Below the pieces are notes generated by a model. The model ran no database searches. It was not told the origin of the DNA and saw only the letters and a program-made list of their open reading frames with translations. A stretch of DNA of 64,000 nt from assembly GCA_965263165.1 (NCBI GenBank), contig OZ253584.1, positions 2,170,001-2,234,000 of the forward strand, read 5' to 3'. The stretch comes from SAR202-VII-2 sp965263165. Lineage in GTDB: Bacteria > Chloroflexota > Dehalococcoidia > Lucifugimonadales > SAR202-VII-2. The position numbers and the translations under genes were made by a program. Shown here piece by piece: positions 14,662 to 22,247 of the stretch. Numbering within the stretch: position 1 is the stretch's first letter; each line of letters starts with the position of its first letter.

Positions 14662-16059
14662 TCAGACGTTTTTGACGGCGGTGGCTAGCTCGCTGAGGGC
14701 TTTCTTGGCGTCGGCGAAGTACATCATGGTCTTTTCGCCGTAGAAGAGGTCGTTGTCGATGCCGGCGAATCCGGGGCTGAGGCTGCGCTTGATGAAGATG
14801 ATGGAGCGAGCGCGGTCGACGTTAAGGATAGGCATGCCGTAGATGGGGCTGTCGGTGACGTCGCGGGCGGCGGGGTTGGTGACGTCGTTGGCGCCGACGA
14901 CGACAGCGACGTCGGCGTCATCGAAGTCGGCGTTGATCTGTTCGAGGTCGTAGAGCTGGTCGTAGGGGACGTTGGCCTCGGCGAGGAGGACGTTCATGTG
15001 GCCGGGCATGCGGCCTGCGACGGGGTGGATGGCGTATTTGACGTTGACGCCCCGCGCTCGAAGCAAGTCGGCGAGCTCGCGGGCGGCGTGCTGGGCCTGG
15101 GCGACGGCGAGGCCATAGCCGGGGACGAAGATGACGGTGCGGGCGTAGGCGAGCGCGATGGCGGCGTCGTCGGCGGTGGCGGAGCGGACGGGGCGCGCGC
15201 CGCCGCGGCCGGCGGTGGCGCCGGTGACCTCGGCGGTTGCGCCGAATCCGCCGAACATGACGTTAAAGATGGAGCGGTTCATGGCGCGGCACATGACGGA
15301 GGTCAGGATGAGGCCGGATGCGCCTACGAGGGCGCCGGCGATGATGAGGATGGTGTTGTTGACGGCGAATCCGGCGGCGGCGGCGGCGAGGCCGGAGTAG
15401 GAGTTGAGGAGGGCGATGACGACAGGCATGTCGGCGCCGCCGATGGGGACGACGAGGAGGATGCCGAGGAGGAGGGCGAGGCCAATAAGGAGGATGAAGA
15501 GGGGCAGGCTAGCGACGGTAGCGATGATGAAGCCGACAATGGCGAGGCAGCCCAGGAAGATGAGGGCGTTGATGGGCTTTTGCAGGGGGAAGACGACGGC
15601 TCTGGAGGTGACGAGGTCCTGGAGCTTGCCGAAGGCGATGATGCTGCCGGAGAAGGTGACGGAACCGATGAGGACGCTGGCGAGGATAGTGACGGAGGCG
15701 TCGGCGGGGAGGTCGCCGGAGGGGGAGCGGAGGCGGAGGAGCTCGGCGGCGGCGACGGTGGTGGAGGCGCCTCCCCCGAAGCCGTTGAAGATGGCGACCA
15801 TCTGGGGCATGGCGGTCATCTTGATGTAGCGGGCGAGGAGGATGCCGATGAGGGATCCGATGATGATGCCGGCGATGATGAGTTCGAAGCTGAGGATGTT
15901 CTCGTTAAAGAGGGTGACGACGACGGCGATGAGCATGCCGAGGGCGGAGAGGAGGTTGCCGGAGCGGGCGGTTGCCGGGGAAGAGAGTCGTTTGAATCCG
16001 AAGAAGAAAAGGATTGCGGAGATGAGGTAGGCGCCGTTGATGACGTTGGCGAGTTCCAT
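14662..16059 (-). CDS. pntB: NAD(P) transhydrogenase, beta subunit
   Basis: 465 residues. The first 265 are about eight hydrophobic helices of the proton channel (domain II); the last 180 are the NADP-binding domain III, with VIFVPGYGLAVAQAQHAARELA, VKYAIHPVAGRMPGHMNVLLAEA and VAVVVGANDVTNPAA. PntB binds NADP(H) and couples hydride transfer from NADH to proton entry. The gene follows the small alpha-2 subunit gene by 8 bp. The catalytic alpha-1 subunit is not in this operon but on the opposite strand at 19244-20392, beyond an insertion element. Confidence 0.95.
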   Translation of the reverse strand: MELANVINGAYLISAILFFFGFKRLSSPATARSGNLLSALGMLIAVVVTLFNENILSFELIIAGIIIGSLIGILLARYIKMTAMPQMVAIFNGFGGGASTTVAAAELLRLRSPSGDLPADASVTILASVLIGSVTFSGSIIAFGKLQDLVTSRAVVFPLQKPINALIFLGCLAIVGFIIATVASLPLFILLIGLALLLGILLVVPIGGADMPVVIALLNSYSGLAAAAAGFAVNNTILIIAGALVGASGLILTSVMCRAMNRSIFNVMFGGFGATAEVTGATAGRGGARPVRSATADDAAIALAYARTVIFVPGYGLAVAQAQHAARELADLLRARGVNVKYAIHPVAGRMPGHMNVLLAEANVPYDQLYDLEQINADFDDADVAVVVGANDVTNPAARDVTDSPIYGMPILNVDRARSIIFIKRSLSPGFAGIDNDLFYGEKTMMYFADAKKALSELATAVKNV

Positions 16060-16067
16060 GGGTGAGG

Positions 16068-16367
16068 CTACTCCCGCTCTCGGTCTCTGCGGAACATTTG
16101 GAGCATGCGGTTGGTGACCATGAAGCCGCCGACGACGTTGATGGTGGCGAGGATGACGGCGACAAAGCCGAGGATGCGTCCGATGGAGCTGTCGGTCTGG
16201 CCGGCGACGACGAGGGCGCCGATGAGGATGACGCCGGAGACGGCGTTCGTGCCGGACATGAGGGGGGTATGGAGCATGGGGGGCACCTTGGCGATGAGCT
16301 CAAAGCCGACCATGATGGCGAGGACGAGGATAGTGACGAAGATGAGGACGGGGAGTCCTTCGAACAT
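16068..16367 (-). CDS. pntAB: NAD(P) transhydrogenase, alpha subunit part 2 (membrane)
   Basis: 99 residues with three hydrophobic helices, the known content of the split alpha-2 (domain II) subunit: MFEGLPVLIFVTILVLAIMV, then PLMSGTNAVSGVILIGALVV and the last helix with FVAVILATINVVGGFMVTNR. It joins PntB to form the proton channel. Located just before pntB on the same strand. It is separated by 148 bp from the nitrile-hydratase-beta-like gene upstream. Confidence 0.93.
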   Translation of the reverse strand: MFEGLPVLIFVTILVLAIMVGFELIAKVPPMLHTPLMSGTNAVSGVILIGALVVAGQTDSSIGRILGFVAVILATINVVGGFMVTNRMLQMFRRDRERE

Positions 16368-16514
16368 CGGTTGCTCCTTTTCAGGGGGGGCGGTGGGGCC
16401 CCGGGGATTGCTGACGCCGCCGGCTTCCGCTGGGCGGCTGGTTGGGCACGGCCTGCGCCTTGCTCCCGCCCGTTTCGCGATGGGGCGCTTAGGCTTCTTT
16501 AAAGGAGGTCTGGG

Positions 16515-16805
16515 TTACTCCAGGCTGGCCATTTTCTCGTCGAGCTCCTGGCGGGTGATGACTCCCTTGCTGACGAGGATGTTTTCGGCGGAGAGTGCCC
16601 ACTTCTCGTAGTAGCGCAGGGTCTCGTACTGCTCGTTGGTGAGGTTTTCGGTGGCGCGTCGGGACTCGTCGCGGCAGTTGATGCCCTTCTGGTTGAGGAG
16701 ACGGGAGAGGGCGTCGATACGGATTTCCCAGTCGTCCAAGACATGCTGGGTCAGATCGATGGGGTCATTGGTGGGCCAGCCGCCGCGGTCGTGGACCCTA
16801 GGCAT
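16515..16805 (-). CDS. Stand-alone nitrile-hydratase-beta-N-terminal-like protein (one domain)
   Basis: 96 residues: MPRVHDRGGWPTNDPIDLTQ, then DWEIRIDALSRLLNQKGINC, NEQYETLRYYEKWALSAENIL and VSKGVITRQELDEKM. The HDxGG opening, the YYEKW motif and the LxxKGVxTxxEL ending match the helical N-terminal domain of nitrile hydratase or thiocyanate hydrolase beta subunits. The C-terminal SH3-like barrel and the metal-binding alpha subunit are absent. It overlaps the end of the two-domain gene upstream by 8 bp, so both are cotranslated. A role in nitrile metabolism is therefore doubtful; an accessory or binding role is more likely. Confidence 0.72.
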   Translation of the reverse strand: MPRVHDRGGWPTNDPIDLTQHVLDDWEIRIDALSRLLNQKGINCRDESRRATENLTNEQYETLRYYEKWALSAENILVSKGVITRQELDEKMASLE

Positions 16806-17358
16806 CGCTTCCCCACTTGGCCTCGATGGCGGCCATAGCCCGGTCGAGGTCCTGGTTGGAGAGAATGCCCTTTTGGGTGAGGACGGCCTCGGCGGCGGCG
16901 GCCCATTGCTCGAAGTAGGTGGAGGATTCGGAGTCGTCGAGGGAGGCGACGGCGGGCTGGGTCTTCATGTCCTGCGGGGTGACGACGCCCTTGGCGGCGA
17001 GGAGTTGGGCGATGGCGTCGATGCGGCGTTCCCAGTCGGAGAGGGTGGGATCGGCGCGGTCGATGGGCGGGTCAAGGTCAGCCATCTTTTGGTCGAGCTC
17101 CTCCGGGGCGATGATGCCGGCGGCGGCGAGGTTGCTTTCGGCGGCGGCGGCCCATTTTTCGTAGTAGCGCAGGGTCTCGTACTGGGATGGGGGGAGGCTT
17201 TCGAGGGCGAGGCGCATCTGGTCGACGGAGGCGATGCCCTTGTTTCTGAGGGCGAAGACGATGGCGTCGATGCGGCGCTCCCAGTCGTGGAGGACGCGCT
17301 CGGTGCGGTCGATGGTTGTTTCTGTGGGCCGGCCGCCCCTGTCGTGGGCCCTGGGCAT
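16798..17358 (-). CDS. Nitrile-hydratase-beta-N-terminal-like protein (two tandem domains)
   Basis: 186 residues from the ATG at 17358, preceded by GGAG eight bases upstream. Residues about 1-100 repeat the pattern of the following gene (MPRAHDRGGRPTETTIDRTE, DWERRIDAIVFALRNKGIAS, YETLRYYEKWAAAAESNL, APEELDQKM). Residues about 100-186 are a second copy without the HDRGG opening (SDWERRIDAIAQLLAAKGVV, TYFEQWAAAAEAVLTQKGIL, NQDLDRAM). The family is known as the beta N-terminal domain of nitrile hydratases; here no alpha subunit, no cobalt/iron site (Cys-x-x-Cys-Ser-Cys) and no SH3 barrel are present nearby. It lies at the head of the minus-strand group that contains pntAB and pntB. Confidence 0.72.
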   Translation of the reverse strand: MPRAHDRGGRPTETTIDRTERVLHDWERRIDAIVFALRNKGIASVDQMRLALESLPPSQYETLRYYEKWAAAAESNLAAAGIIAPEELDQKMADLDPPIDRADPTLSDWERRIDAIAQLLAAKGVVTPQDMKTQPAVASLDDSESSTYFEQWAAAAEAVLTQKGILSNQDLDRAMAAIEAKWGSDA

Positions 17359-17439
17359 GGACGCTCCGCGCTGGTTTTGTGAGGGCAGACTACATTTCGA
17401 GGGGGCCTCCGTCAATATGGGGGGAGGGCGAGACCCCCA

Positions 17440-19097
17440 GAGCCTGTCTCACAAGAGAGCGAAGGTCTCGATGTGCGCGGGTCTGTGCAGGACTGGTGTG
17501 TGGGTTGGACAGGCGAGCAGGGTATCCGAGGGTGAGGGCCACAGGCTGAGGGCCCGGCTGAGTGCCCGGCCACGACGGGTGAGGCCGAAGAAGGACCGCC
17601 TCCAGGCCTTCTGCAGGGTGCGAAGGTTGAACGCCACCGCCAGCAGCGACCACTCGCTGCGGACGGCCTCGATCCCGCGCAACAGGAAGCGGCGCGCCCC
17701 CTGTTGCTCCTTCACGATGCCGAACACCGGCTCCACGAGCTGTTTGCGCAGGCGGTAGGCGGCCCGGGTCTCCGGCGTCTCCATCCAGTGGCGGTGGGAC
17801 TGGAGCGCAGCATCGTGGAGCGATACCTCGATCCGGCGACCTTTCTTGATCGTCGTGCAGAGGCCGAAGGCGGGACAGGCGCGGCATGTGGCCCCGCTGG
17901 CCTGGTAGAGGCGGACGGGTGCATGACCCGTCTTTGTTTTGCTGCGGCGGAAGGTGAGGTAGCGGCCCTCGGGGCACTGGTAGCGGTCGGCGGCGGGGTC
18001 GTAGGTGAAGTGGCGGTAATGGTAGGGATGGGCGGTGTGGGAACGGGGTTCGGGCATGGCCACCGGTGTATCGTGTAACGCGCACGCCGCTAGGTTGGCC
18101 CCGGAGAAGTACCCGGCGTCGGCCAAGGTAAGCGCCGGAGTCCGTTCGGCGGACTCGGCCGCAGCGGCGATGAGGGGCAGCAGTTGCGCGTTGTCCGCTT
18201 GGTCCTGGGTCACCTCCGCAGCGGTGATCAACAGCCCGCCGCCGGCGCCGTCGCCATGGCTCACTGGGACGGCCATGGCTTGGGCGTTGTACCCGGTGAC
18301 GTAGGCGCCGCGGCTGCGCATGAGCCGCGCCTCCGGGTCGGTCAGGTTGGCGTGGCGGGGCCCCTCTTCCTCCATCTCCCGTCTCGCGGCCAACACGCGC
18401 TTGCGCCGCTGCTCGGCTTTGCGCAGTTCGGGCGGCAGGCGCGGCGGGGCCAAGTCGTCCCTGCGCTCGTTCTGCGCTTCCAAGTCGGCGATGGCCTGGG
18501 CCGTGCGCTCCAAGAGCCGCTCCAGCTCCTGGGCGTCGTAGGTCCGCGACGGCGACGCGTTGGCCTGCACCTTCGTGCCATCCACGGCCTGTACCGCCCA
18601 GTCGATCAGGTCGAGGCGGACGGCGGCTCGCACCGTTAGCCGCAGCAGTCCCCGGAGCTTGACGCGATGGGCCTTGTAGAATCGCCAGAGGGTGTTGTGG
18701 TCCGGGCGCTGCCAGCCGGTCAGCCAGAGGAAGGGAATCTGGTCCCGGCAGCTCGCTTCCAGCTTGCGCGACGAGCGTACTCCCGTCATGAACCCATACA
18801 GCCAAATGCTCAGCAGCGAGCGGGGGTGATAGGCGGGGGCGCCCAGCGCCTCGCCCTCCATATTGACGCCGAATCCGGCCCATTCCTCCTTCGTCAGTCC
18901 GTCGACGAAGCTCGCAACAAAGCGCACAGGGTGATCGTCGGGGAGCAGATCGTCTAGAGAGGGGGGCAAGAGCCAAGCTTGCTCTCGGTCCATCGGTCGC
19001 CACGTCATAGGCCCCTCCAACCAGCACGCGTTGAGGACAGTCTATCCACTAGCGCCCGCTCCTCACTAGGGGCGCCGGCTACTTTTGAGACAGGCTC
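17440..19097. mobile_element. IS1182-family insertion sequence
   Basis: About 1.66 kb bounded by imperfect inverted repeats: GAGCCTGTCTCACAAG at 17440-17455 and its complement CTTTTGAGACAGGCTC at 19082-19097 (14 of 16 positions pair). It holds one long transposase gene on the minus strand. I could not define a clean target duplication; C-rich runs occur on both sides. The right end abuts a copy of the dispersed repeat, suggesting that the element inserted into that repeat. It separates pntAA from the other transhydrogenase genes. Confidence 0.88.
17449..19008 (-). CDS. IS1182-family transposase
   Basis: 519 residues from the ATG at 19008, with GGAGGGG just upstream. The opening DREQAWLLPPSLDDLLPDDHPVRF and YHPRSLLSIWLYGFMTGVRSSRKLE are the IS1182-type N-terminal domain. 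DDE-type acidic residues lie in VQAVDGTKVQANAS, LTLADAGYFSG and KQLVEPVFGIVKEQQG. A four-Cys cluster follows CPEGRYL and includes CRACPAFGLC. No frameshift or internal stop was seen, so it may be active. Confidence 0.92.
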   Translation of the reverse strand: MTWRPMDREQAWLLPPSLDDLLPDDHPVRFVASFVDGLTKEEWAGFGVNMEGEALGAPAYHPRSLLSIWLYGFMTGVRSSRKLEASCRDQIPFLWLTGWQRPDHNTLWRFYKAHRVKLRGLLRLTVRAAVRLDLIDWAVQAVDGTKVQANASPSRTYDAQELERLLERTAQAIADLEAQNERRDDLAPPRLPPELRKAEQRRKRVLAARREMEEEGPRHANLTDPEARLMRSRGAYVTGYNAQAMAVPVSHGDGAGGGLLITAAEVTQDQADNAQLLPLIAAAAESAERTPALTLADAGYFSGANLAACALHDTPVAMPEPRSHTAHPYHYRHFTYDPAADRYQCPEGRYLTFRRSKTKTGHAPVRLYQASGATCRACPAFGLCTTIKKGRRIEVSLHDAALQSHRHWMETPETRAAYRLRKQLVEPVFGIVKEQQGARRFLLRGIEAVRSEWSLLAVAFNLRTLQKAWRRSFFGLTRRGRALSRALSLWPSPSDTLLACPTHTPVLHRPAHIETFALL

Positions 19098-19139
19098 CCC
19101 CTTCCTAGCCTTCCCCCGAGTACAGGGGCAGGGACAGAG
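19097..19139. repeat. Dispersed GC-rich repeat, copy 3
   Basis: CCTAGCCTTCCCCCGAGTAC followed by AGGGGCAGGGACAGAGT, same orientation as copies at 13532 and 14618. It lies between the insertion sequence and pntAA. Together with copy 2 it brackets the pntB-pntAB-insertion segment. Confidence 0.75.
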
Positions 19140-19243
19140 TTCCTTGCCCCTGTGGCTGATTGACCGGGGTTGGAGGCCGCCGGTACACTTGGCCGGGCTA
19201 TTCGCCCTTCAGTGTTCAATCCATGGTCGGAGGAGATCCCCTC

Positions 19244-20392
19244 GTGAAGGTGGCCATTCCCAAGGAAATCGTAACGAACGAGCGTCGAGTGGCGCTGGCG
19301 CCGCAGGCCGTGGCTCGACTGACGGCAGCAGGGGCGGAGGTGGTAGTGGAGGCGGGGGCCGGCGCGGCGGCCCATTTCTCGGACGCTCAGTATGAGGAGG
19401 CCGGCGCCCGGATTGCTTCCGGCCCGGTGGAGGTGTTCGGCTCGGGGGAGGTGGTGGTGAAGGTGCAGGGCCCCGTGATGAATGAGGCGCTCGGCAAGCA
19501 CGAGGTGGACCTGCTGCCGCCGGGAACGACGCTGATCTCGTTCCTGTACTCGCTGACGCACCCGGATGTGGTGAGGCGGCTGTTGGAGGCGAGGGTGACG
19601 AGCTTCAGTATGGACGCCATGCCTCGCATCGCCCGGGCTCAGAGCATGGACGCCCTGTCGTCGCAGGCGACGGTCGCCGGCTACAGGGCTGTGCTGGTGG
19701 CGGCGGGGGCGCTGGGGAAGATGACGCCAATGATGATCACGGCGGCGGGGACGCTGCCGCCGGCAAGGGGGCTGGTGTTGGGGGCCGGGGTGGCGGGGCT
19801 CCAGGCGATCGGGACGGCCCGGCGGCTGGGAGCGGTGATGGAGGCGTTCGACGTGCGGCCAGCGGTGAAGGAGCAGGTTGAGAGCCTGGGAGCGACGTTC
19901 GTCGAGTTGGCGTTGGAGACGGGAGAGGTGGAGGACGCCGACGGGTACGCCAAGGAGCTGTCGGCGGAGACGCACCTGCGGGAGCAGGAGTTGCTGGCCG
20001 ACCGGGTGGCGGCGGCGGACTTTGTGATAACGACGGCTGCGGTGCCCGGAAGGCCGGCGCCGGTGCTGGTGACGGAGGAGATGGTGAAGCGGATGCGGGG
20101 CGGGTCGGTGATCGTGGACCTGGCGGCGGAGACGGGGGGAAACTGCGAGCTGACCCGAGCGGGAGAGGTTGTGATAGCCCACGACGTTGCGATTCACGGG
20201 CCGGTGAACGCGCCGAGCTCGATGCCGGTGCACGCCAGCGAGATGTATTCGAGGAATATCGCGACGCTGCTGAACCACCTGACCAAGGAGGGGCGGCTGA
20301 ACCTGGACTTCGAGGACAGCATTACGGGCGGGTGCTGCATCACCCACGAGGGCCGCATCATGCACGAGGCTACGACGGCGGCGATGGGGTAG
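19244..20392 (+). CDS. pntAA: NAD(P) transhydrogenase, alpha subunit part 1 (NAD-binding)
   Basis: 382 residues from the GTG at 19244, with GGAGGAG eight bases upstream; an ATG at 19223 would add seven residues. It opens VKVAIPKEIVTNERRVALAP and contains the alanine-dehydrogenase/PntA-type segments MDAMPRIARAQSMDALSSQA, LVLGAGVAGLQAIGTARRLG (NAD fold) and VIVDLAAETGGNCELT. The length is that of split alpha-1 subunits that lack membrane helices. Its partners pntAB and pntB lie on the other strand about 3 kb away. This order is unusual because the three genes are normally one operon. Confidence 0.95.
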   Translation: MKVAIPKEIVTNERRVALAPQAVARLTAAGAEVVVEAGAGAAAHFSDAQYEEAGARIASGPVEVFGSGEVVVKVQGPVMNEALGKHEVDLLPPGTTLISFLYSLTHPDVVRRLLEARVTSFSMDAMPRIARAQSMDALSSQATVAGYRAVLVAAGALGKMTPMMITAAGTLPPARGLVLGAGVAGLQAIGTARRLGAVMEAFDVRPAVKEQVESLGATFVELALETGEVEDADGYAKELSAETHLREQELLADRVAAADFVITTAAVPGRPAPVLVTEEMVKRMRGGSVIVDLAAETGGNCELTRAGEVVIAHDVAIHGPVNAPSSMPVHASEMYSRNIATLLNHLTKEGRLNLDFEDSITGGCCITHEGRIMHEATTAAMG

Positions 20393-20592
20393 GGGGGCAA
20401 CGAGAGGGGTTGACTGGAGAAGGACGACGGCTTCGCGGTCCGGCCAAGCGCTTTGGCCTAGGGGGAATGTACGGCCGGTCGTTGCTTTACCTCACTGCTG
20501 CTGCACGGCAGGGCCTTGCGGGGTTCCAGATGCCTCCTGGAAGGGGGAAGCCCGCTCCGCTTCGAAGGGGACAACGTTACCCATGGGTGGTT

Positions 20593-21549
20593 TCAGTTTT
20601 CGATTGAATCCGTTTCGGGTTCTTCTGCCGAAAGCACGCTGCGATATTCACACAGATTATCGTGCAGCCATTCCGAAATCCGCGGCCAGTTATTCCGATC
20701 GTGGTAGTCAATCACCAGCTGTCTGACTGAATAATGCCGTGGCTGGGGCAAGCTCAACTGGTCCTCGAGATCAAGTTCCATATCGGTGTCCGATCCCATG
20801 CCGTCCTTGCTCAGGGCGACATGGTAGCGTTGGAGCCGTCGCGAGCTTTCCGCACTGGAATCGCCGTCTGGAGCCCGCAAGTATATTCCAACTTGTTTCT
20901 GCGCCACGTACTGGGAAACGACCAAGTCTGCTATCTGATGATAGACGTTGCTATTCTTAAATCCCTCGCGTAATCGAATGTCGCCGGGGTATTTGATGGT
21001 ATAGAACTCCCAGAAGTCTTGGCGAAGCTTGCGGATTTCGTCTGAATCGCTCCGTTGCTGCGAGGCGTGGACTTGCCGGTCCCATTGGCTGGGACGTTCT
21101 AGGACCTCAAAGAGGGGAGCGACGGGTGCGGATACGTCATCACCGATTCGCACCACCTTCACCCGGACGGCGAAAAATGCAAATGGGTCGGCCGTGTGCT
21201 GGTTCAGCCAGCGAATGGCGGACAGGTGGGGTTCTTGGAAGCCACGGGCAATCCAGATAACGGTCTGGGTTTCAAGACCGGCCAGGTAGGTGAGGATCTG
21301 CCCCAGGTGGGTGTGGTCGGTGTTTTCCAGCTGGTTCTCGATCAATACCAGGCTGTTGTCGGCGGGGTTGCGGGCGAGGATGTCTGCCGAGAATTGCTCA
21401 ACTGATACTTCTGAGCCTTCCAGCTCCATGGGGATACCAATTGCCTGGGAAAGCCTGTCCAGGTTGTCCGCCAGCCAGGGCGTGAAGTCCTTGGCTTCGT
21501 TCGGCCAAGCCTGCCGCAGGTCCACCTCTATCAATCTTGCAAACTGCAT
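20593..21549 (-). CDS. DUF4268 domain protein with restriction-nuclease-like N-terminus
   Basis: 318 residues. The N-terminal half has LRQAWPNEAKDFTPWLADNLD, the central strand SLVLIENQLENTDHTHLGQI and VIWIARGFQEPHLSAIRWLN, a PD-(D/E)xK-like arrangement with the ENQ taking the position of E-x-K. The C-terminal half is DUF4268 with FWEFY, GFKNSNVYHQIADLVVSQY and QVGIYLRAP. Similar proteins occur singly in many bacteria and are suspected nucleases linked to defence; the activity is unproven. It stands alone, with 200 bp to pntAA and a long gap on the other side. Confidence 0.8.
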   Translation of the reverse strand: MQFARLIEVDLRQAWPNEAKDFTPWLADNLDRLSQAIGIPMELEGSEVSVEQFSADILARNPADNSLVLIENQLENTDHTHLGQILTYLAGLETQTVIWIARGFQEPHLSAIRWLNQHTADPFAFFAVRVKVVRIGDDVSAPVAPLFEVLERPSQWDRQVHASQQRSDSDEIRKLRQDFWEFYTIKYPGDIRLREGFKNSNVYHQIADLVVSQYVAQKQVGIYLRAPDGDSSAESSRRLQRYHVALSKDGMGSDTDMELDLEDQLSLPQPRHYSVRQLVIDYHDRNNWPRISEWLHDNLCEYRSVLSAEEPETDSIEN

Positions 21550-22070
21550 GGACCTGGTGTTTCTCCTCCCCGGAGTGTTCCCCTAGCCCCCACCAGTGCC
21601 GCCAACGCCTTATCCAACCTGAACGGGTGCACCGTGAAACGGACGCCGTCGGCGATGGCGGCATGGCGGGCGCGAAAGGCCAGCCACCGTCAGTCATGGG
21701 ATTCGGACGCCTTTCGGCGAGATAGGTCTGGGACAGCGTCCCCGCCTCTCTGAGCCGGCTGGGCCTCTCGTCCAGGGTGGCCCTATGGCGCCTTAGGGTG
21801 CGCTGTGGGGGGCGTCGGGGTCAATGGGGTTCTGTCGCTGGCTGGGGGCTGGTTCACCGGGTGGGGTCGACGCCACGGGAGTAGTTACCGTGGGGGTTGT
21901 TGGGGGACCCTCTATCCTAAACTTCCCCCCGACTACTAGAGAGGAATGGGAGGGTTCTCTTGCCTTGCGCTTGTGTAGCAACGTCCCCGGCAGGCGCCCC
22001 AGGCTTCTTTGAACGAGGGGCCATGAACGATGCGCCCATAGGCGCTCCGTCCGCGGACGGAGCGCCCGGG
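21550..22070. other. Gene-free region upstream of the nusA operon
   Basis: About 520 bp. A minus-strand stretch at 21587-21680 (reading RARHAAIADGVRFTVHPFRL) has coding-like composition but is preceded by a stop and has no start, so it may be a gene fragment. Around 21910-21945 there is a degenerate relative of the dispersed repeat. An inverted repeat GGCGCTCCGTCC-GCGGACGGAGCGCC lies at about 22041-22066. No tRNA or complete gene was found. Confidence 0.4.
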
Positions 22071-22100
22071 TTGATTGACAAGGGTCCTGGGTGGTATACT
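22071..22100 (+). promoter_or_regulatory. Promoter of the nusA operon
   Basis: TTGATT (22071-22076) and TATACT (22095-22100) are 18 bp apart; TTGACA at 22075-22080 is an alternative -35 with a short 14-bp spacer. It lies 150 bp ahead of nusA and directly before the leader hairpin. Confidence 0.6.
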
Positions 22101-22147
22101 ATAGGCCCGCAGGAGGGGTGGTGGCGGTCAGGGCGGCGTTGGTTTTT

Positions 22148-22177
22148 GAAAGTGGGTTCCTACCCACTTTCTTTGTT
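22148..22177 (+). terminator. Leader hairpin/attenuator upstream of nusA
   Basis: A 10-bp perfect stem GAAAGTGGGT (22148-22157) with ACCCACTTTC (22162-22171) closes a four-base loop TCCT and is followed by TTTGTT. It resembles the terminator-like rimP leader seen before rimP-nusA operons in other bacteria. Here it stands about 77 bp before nusA and no rimP gene fits in between. Feedback attenuation by NusA is a plausible role. Confidence 0.6.
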
Positions 22178-22247
22178 AGTGGCGGGTTCGCTGAAAGCGC
22201 GATGCGGGTTGTGCAGTGGAGAGCTTTGGCGAGGAGATGAGCGGACC

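Noticed and set aside
14998..16065. A 355-codon plus-strand frame rich in Gly, Asp and Glu
   Set aside because: It is the antisense of pntB; its composition is the mirror of a GC-biased coding frame, and the minus-strand product is an unmistakable transhydrogenase subunit.
17390..19027. A second long minus-strand frame over the insertion sequence
   Set aside because: Arg/Pro/Ala-rich shadow in another frame of the IS1182 transposase.
21587..21680. Coding-like minus-strand fragment (RARHAAIADGVRFTVHPFRL)
   Set aside because: Preceded by a stop, lacks a start and ribosome site and cannot be assigned to a family; recorded only in the gap description.
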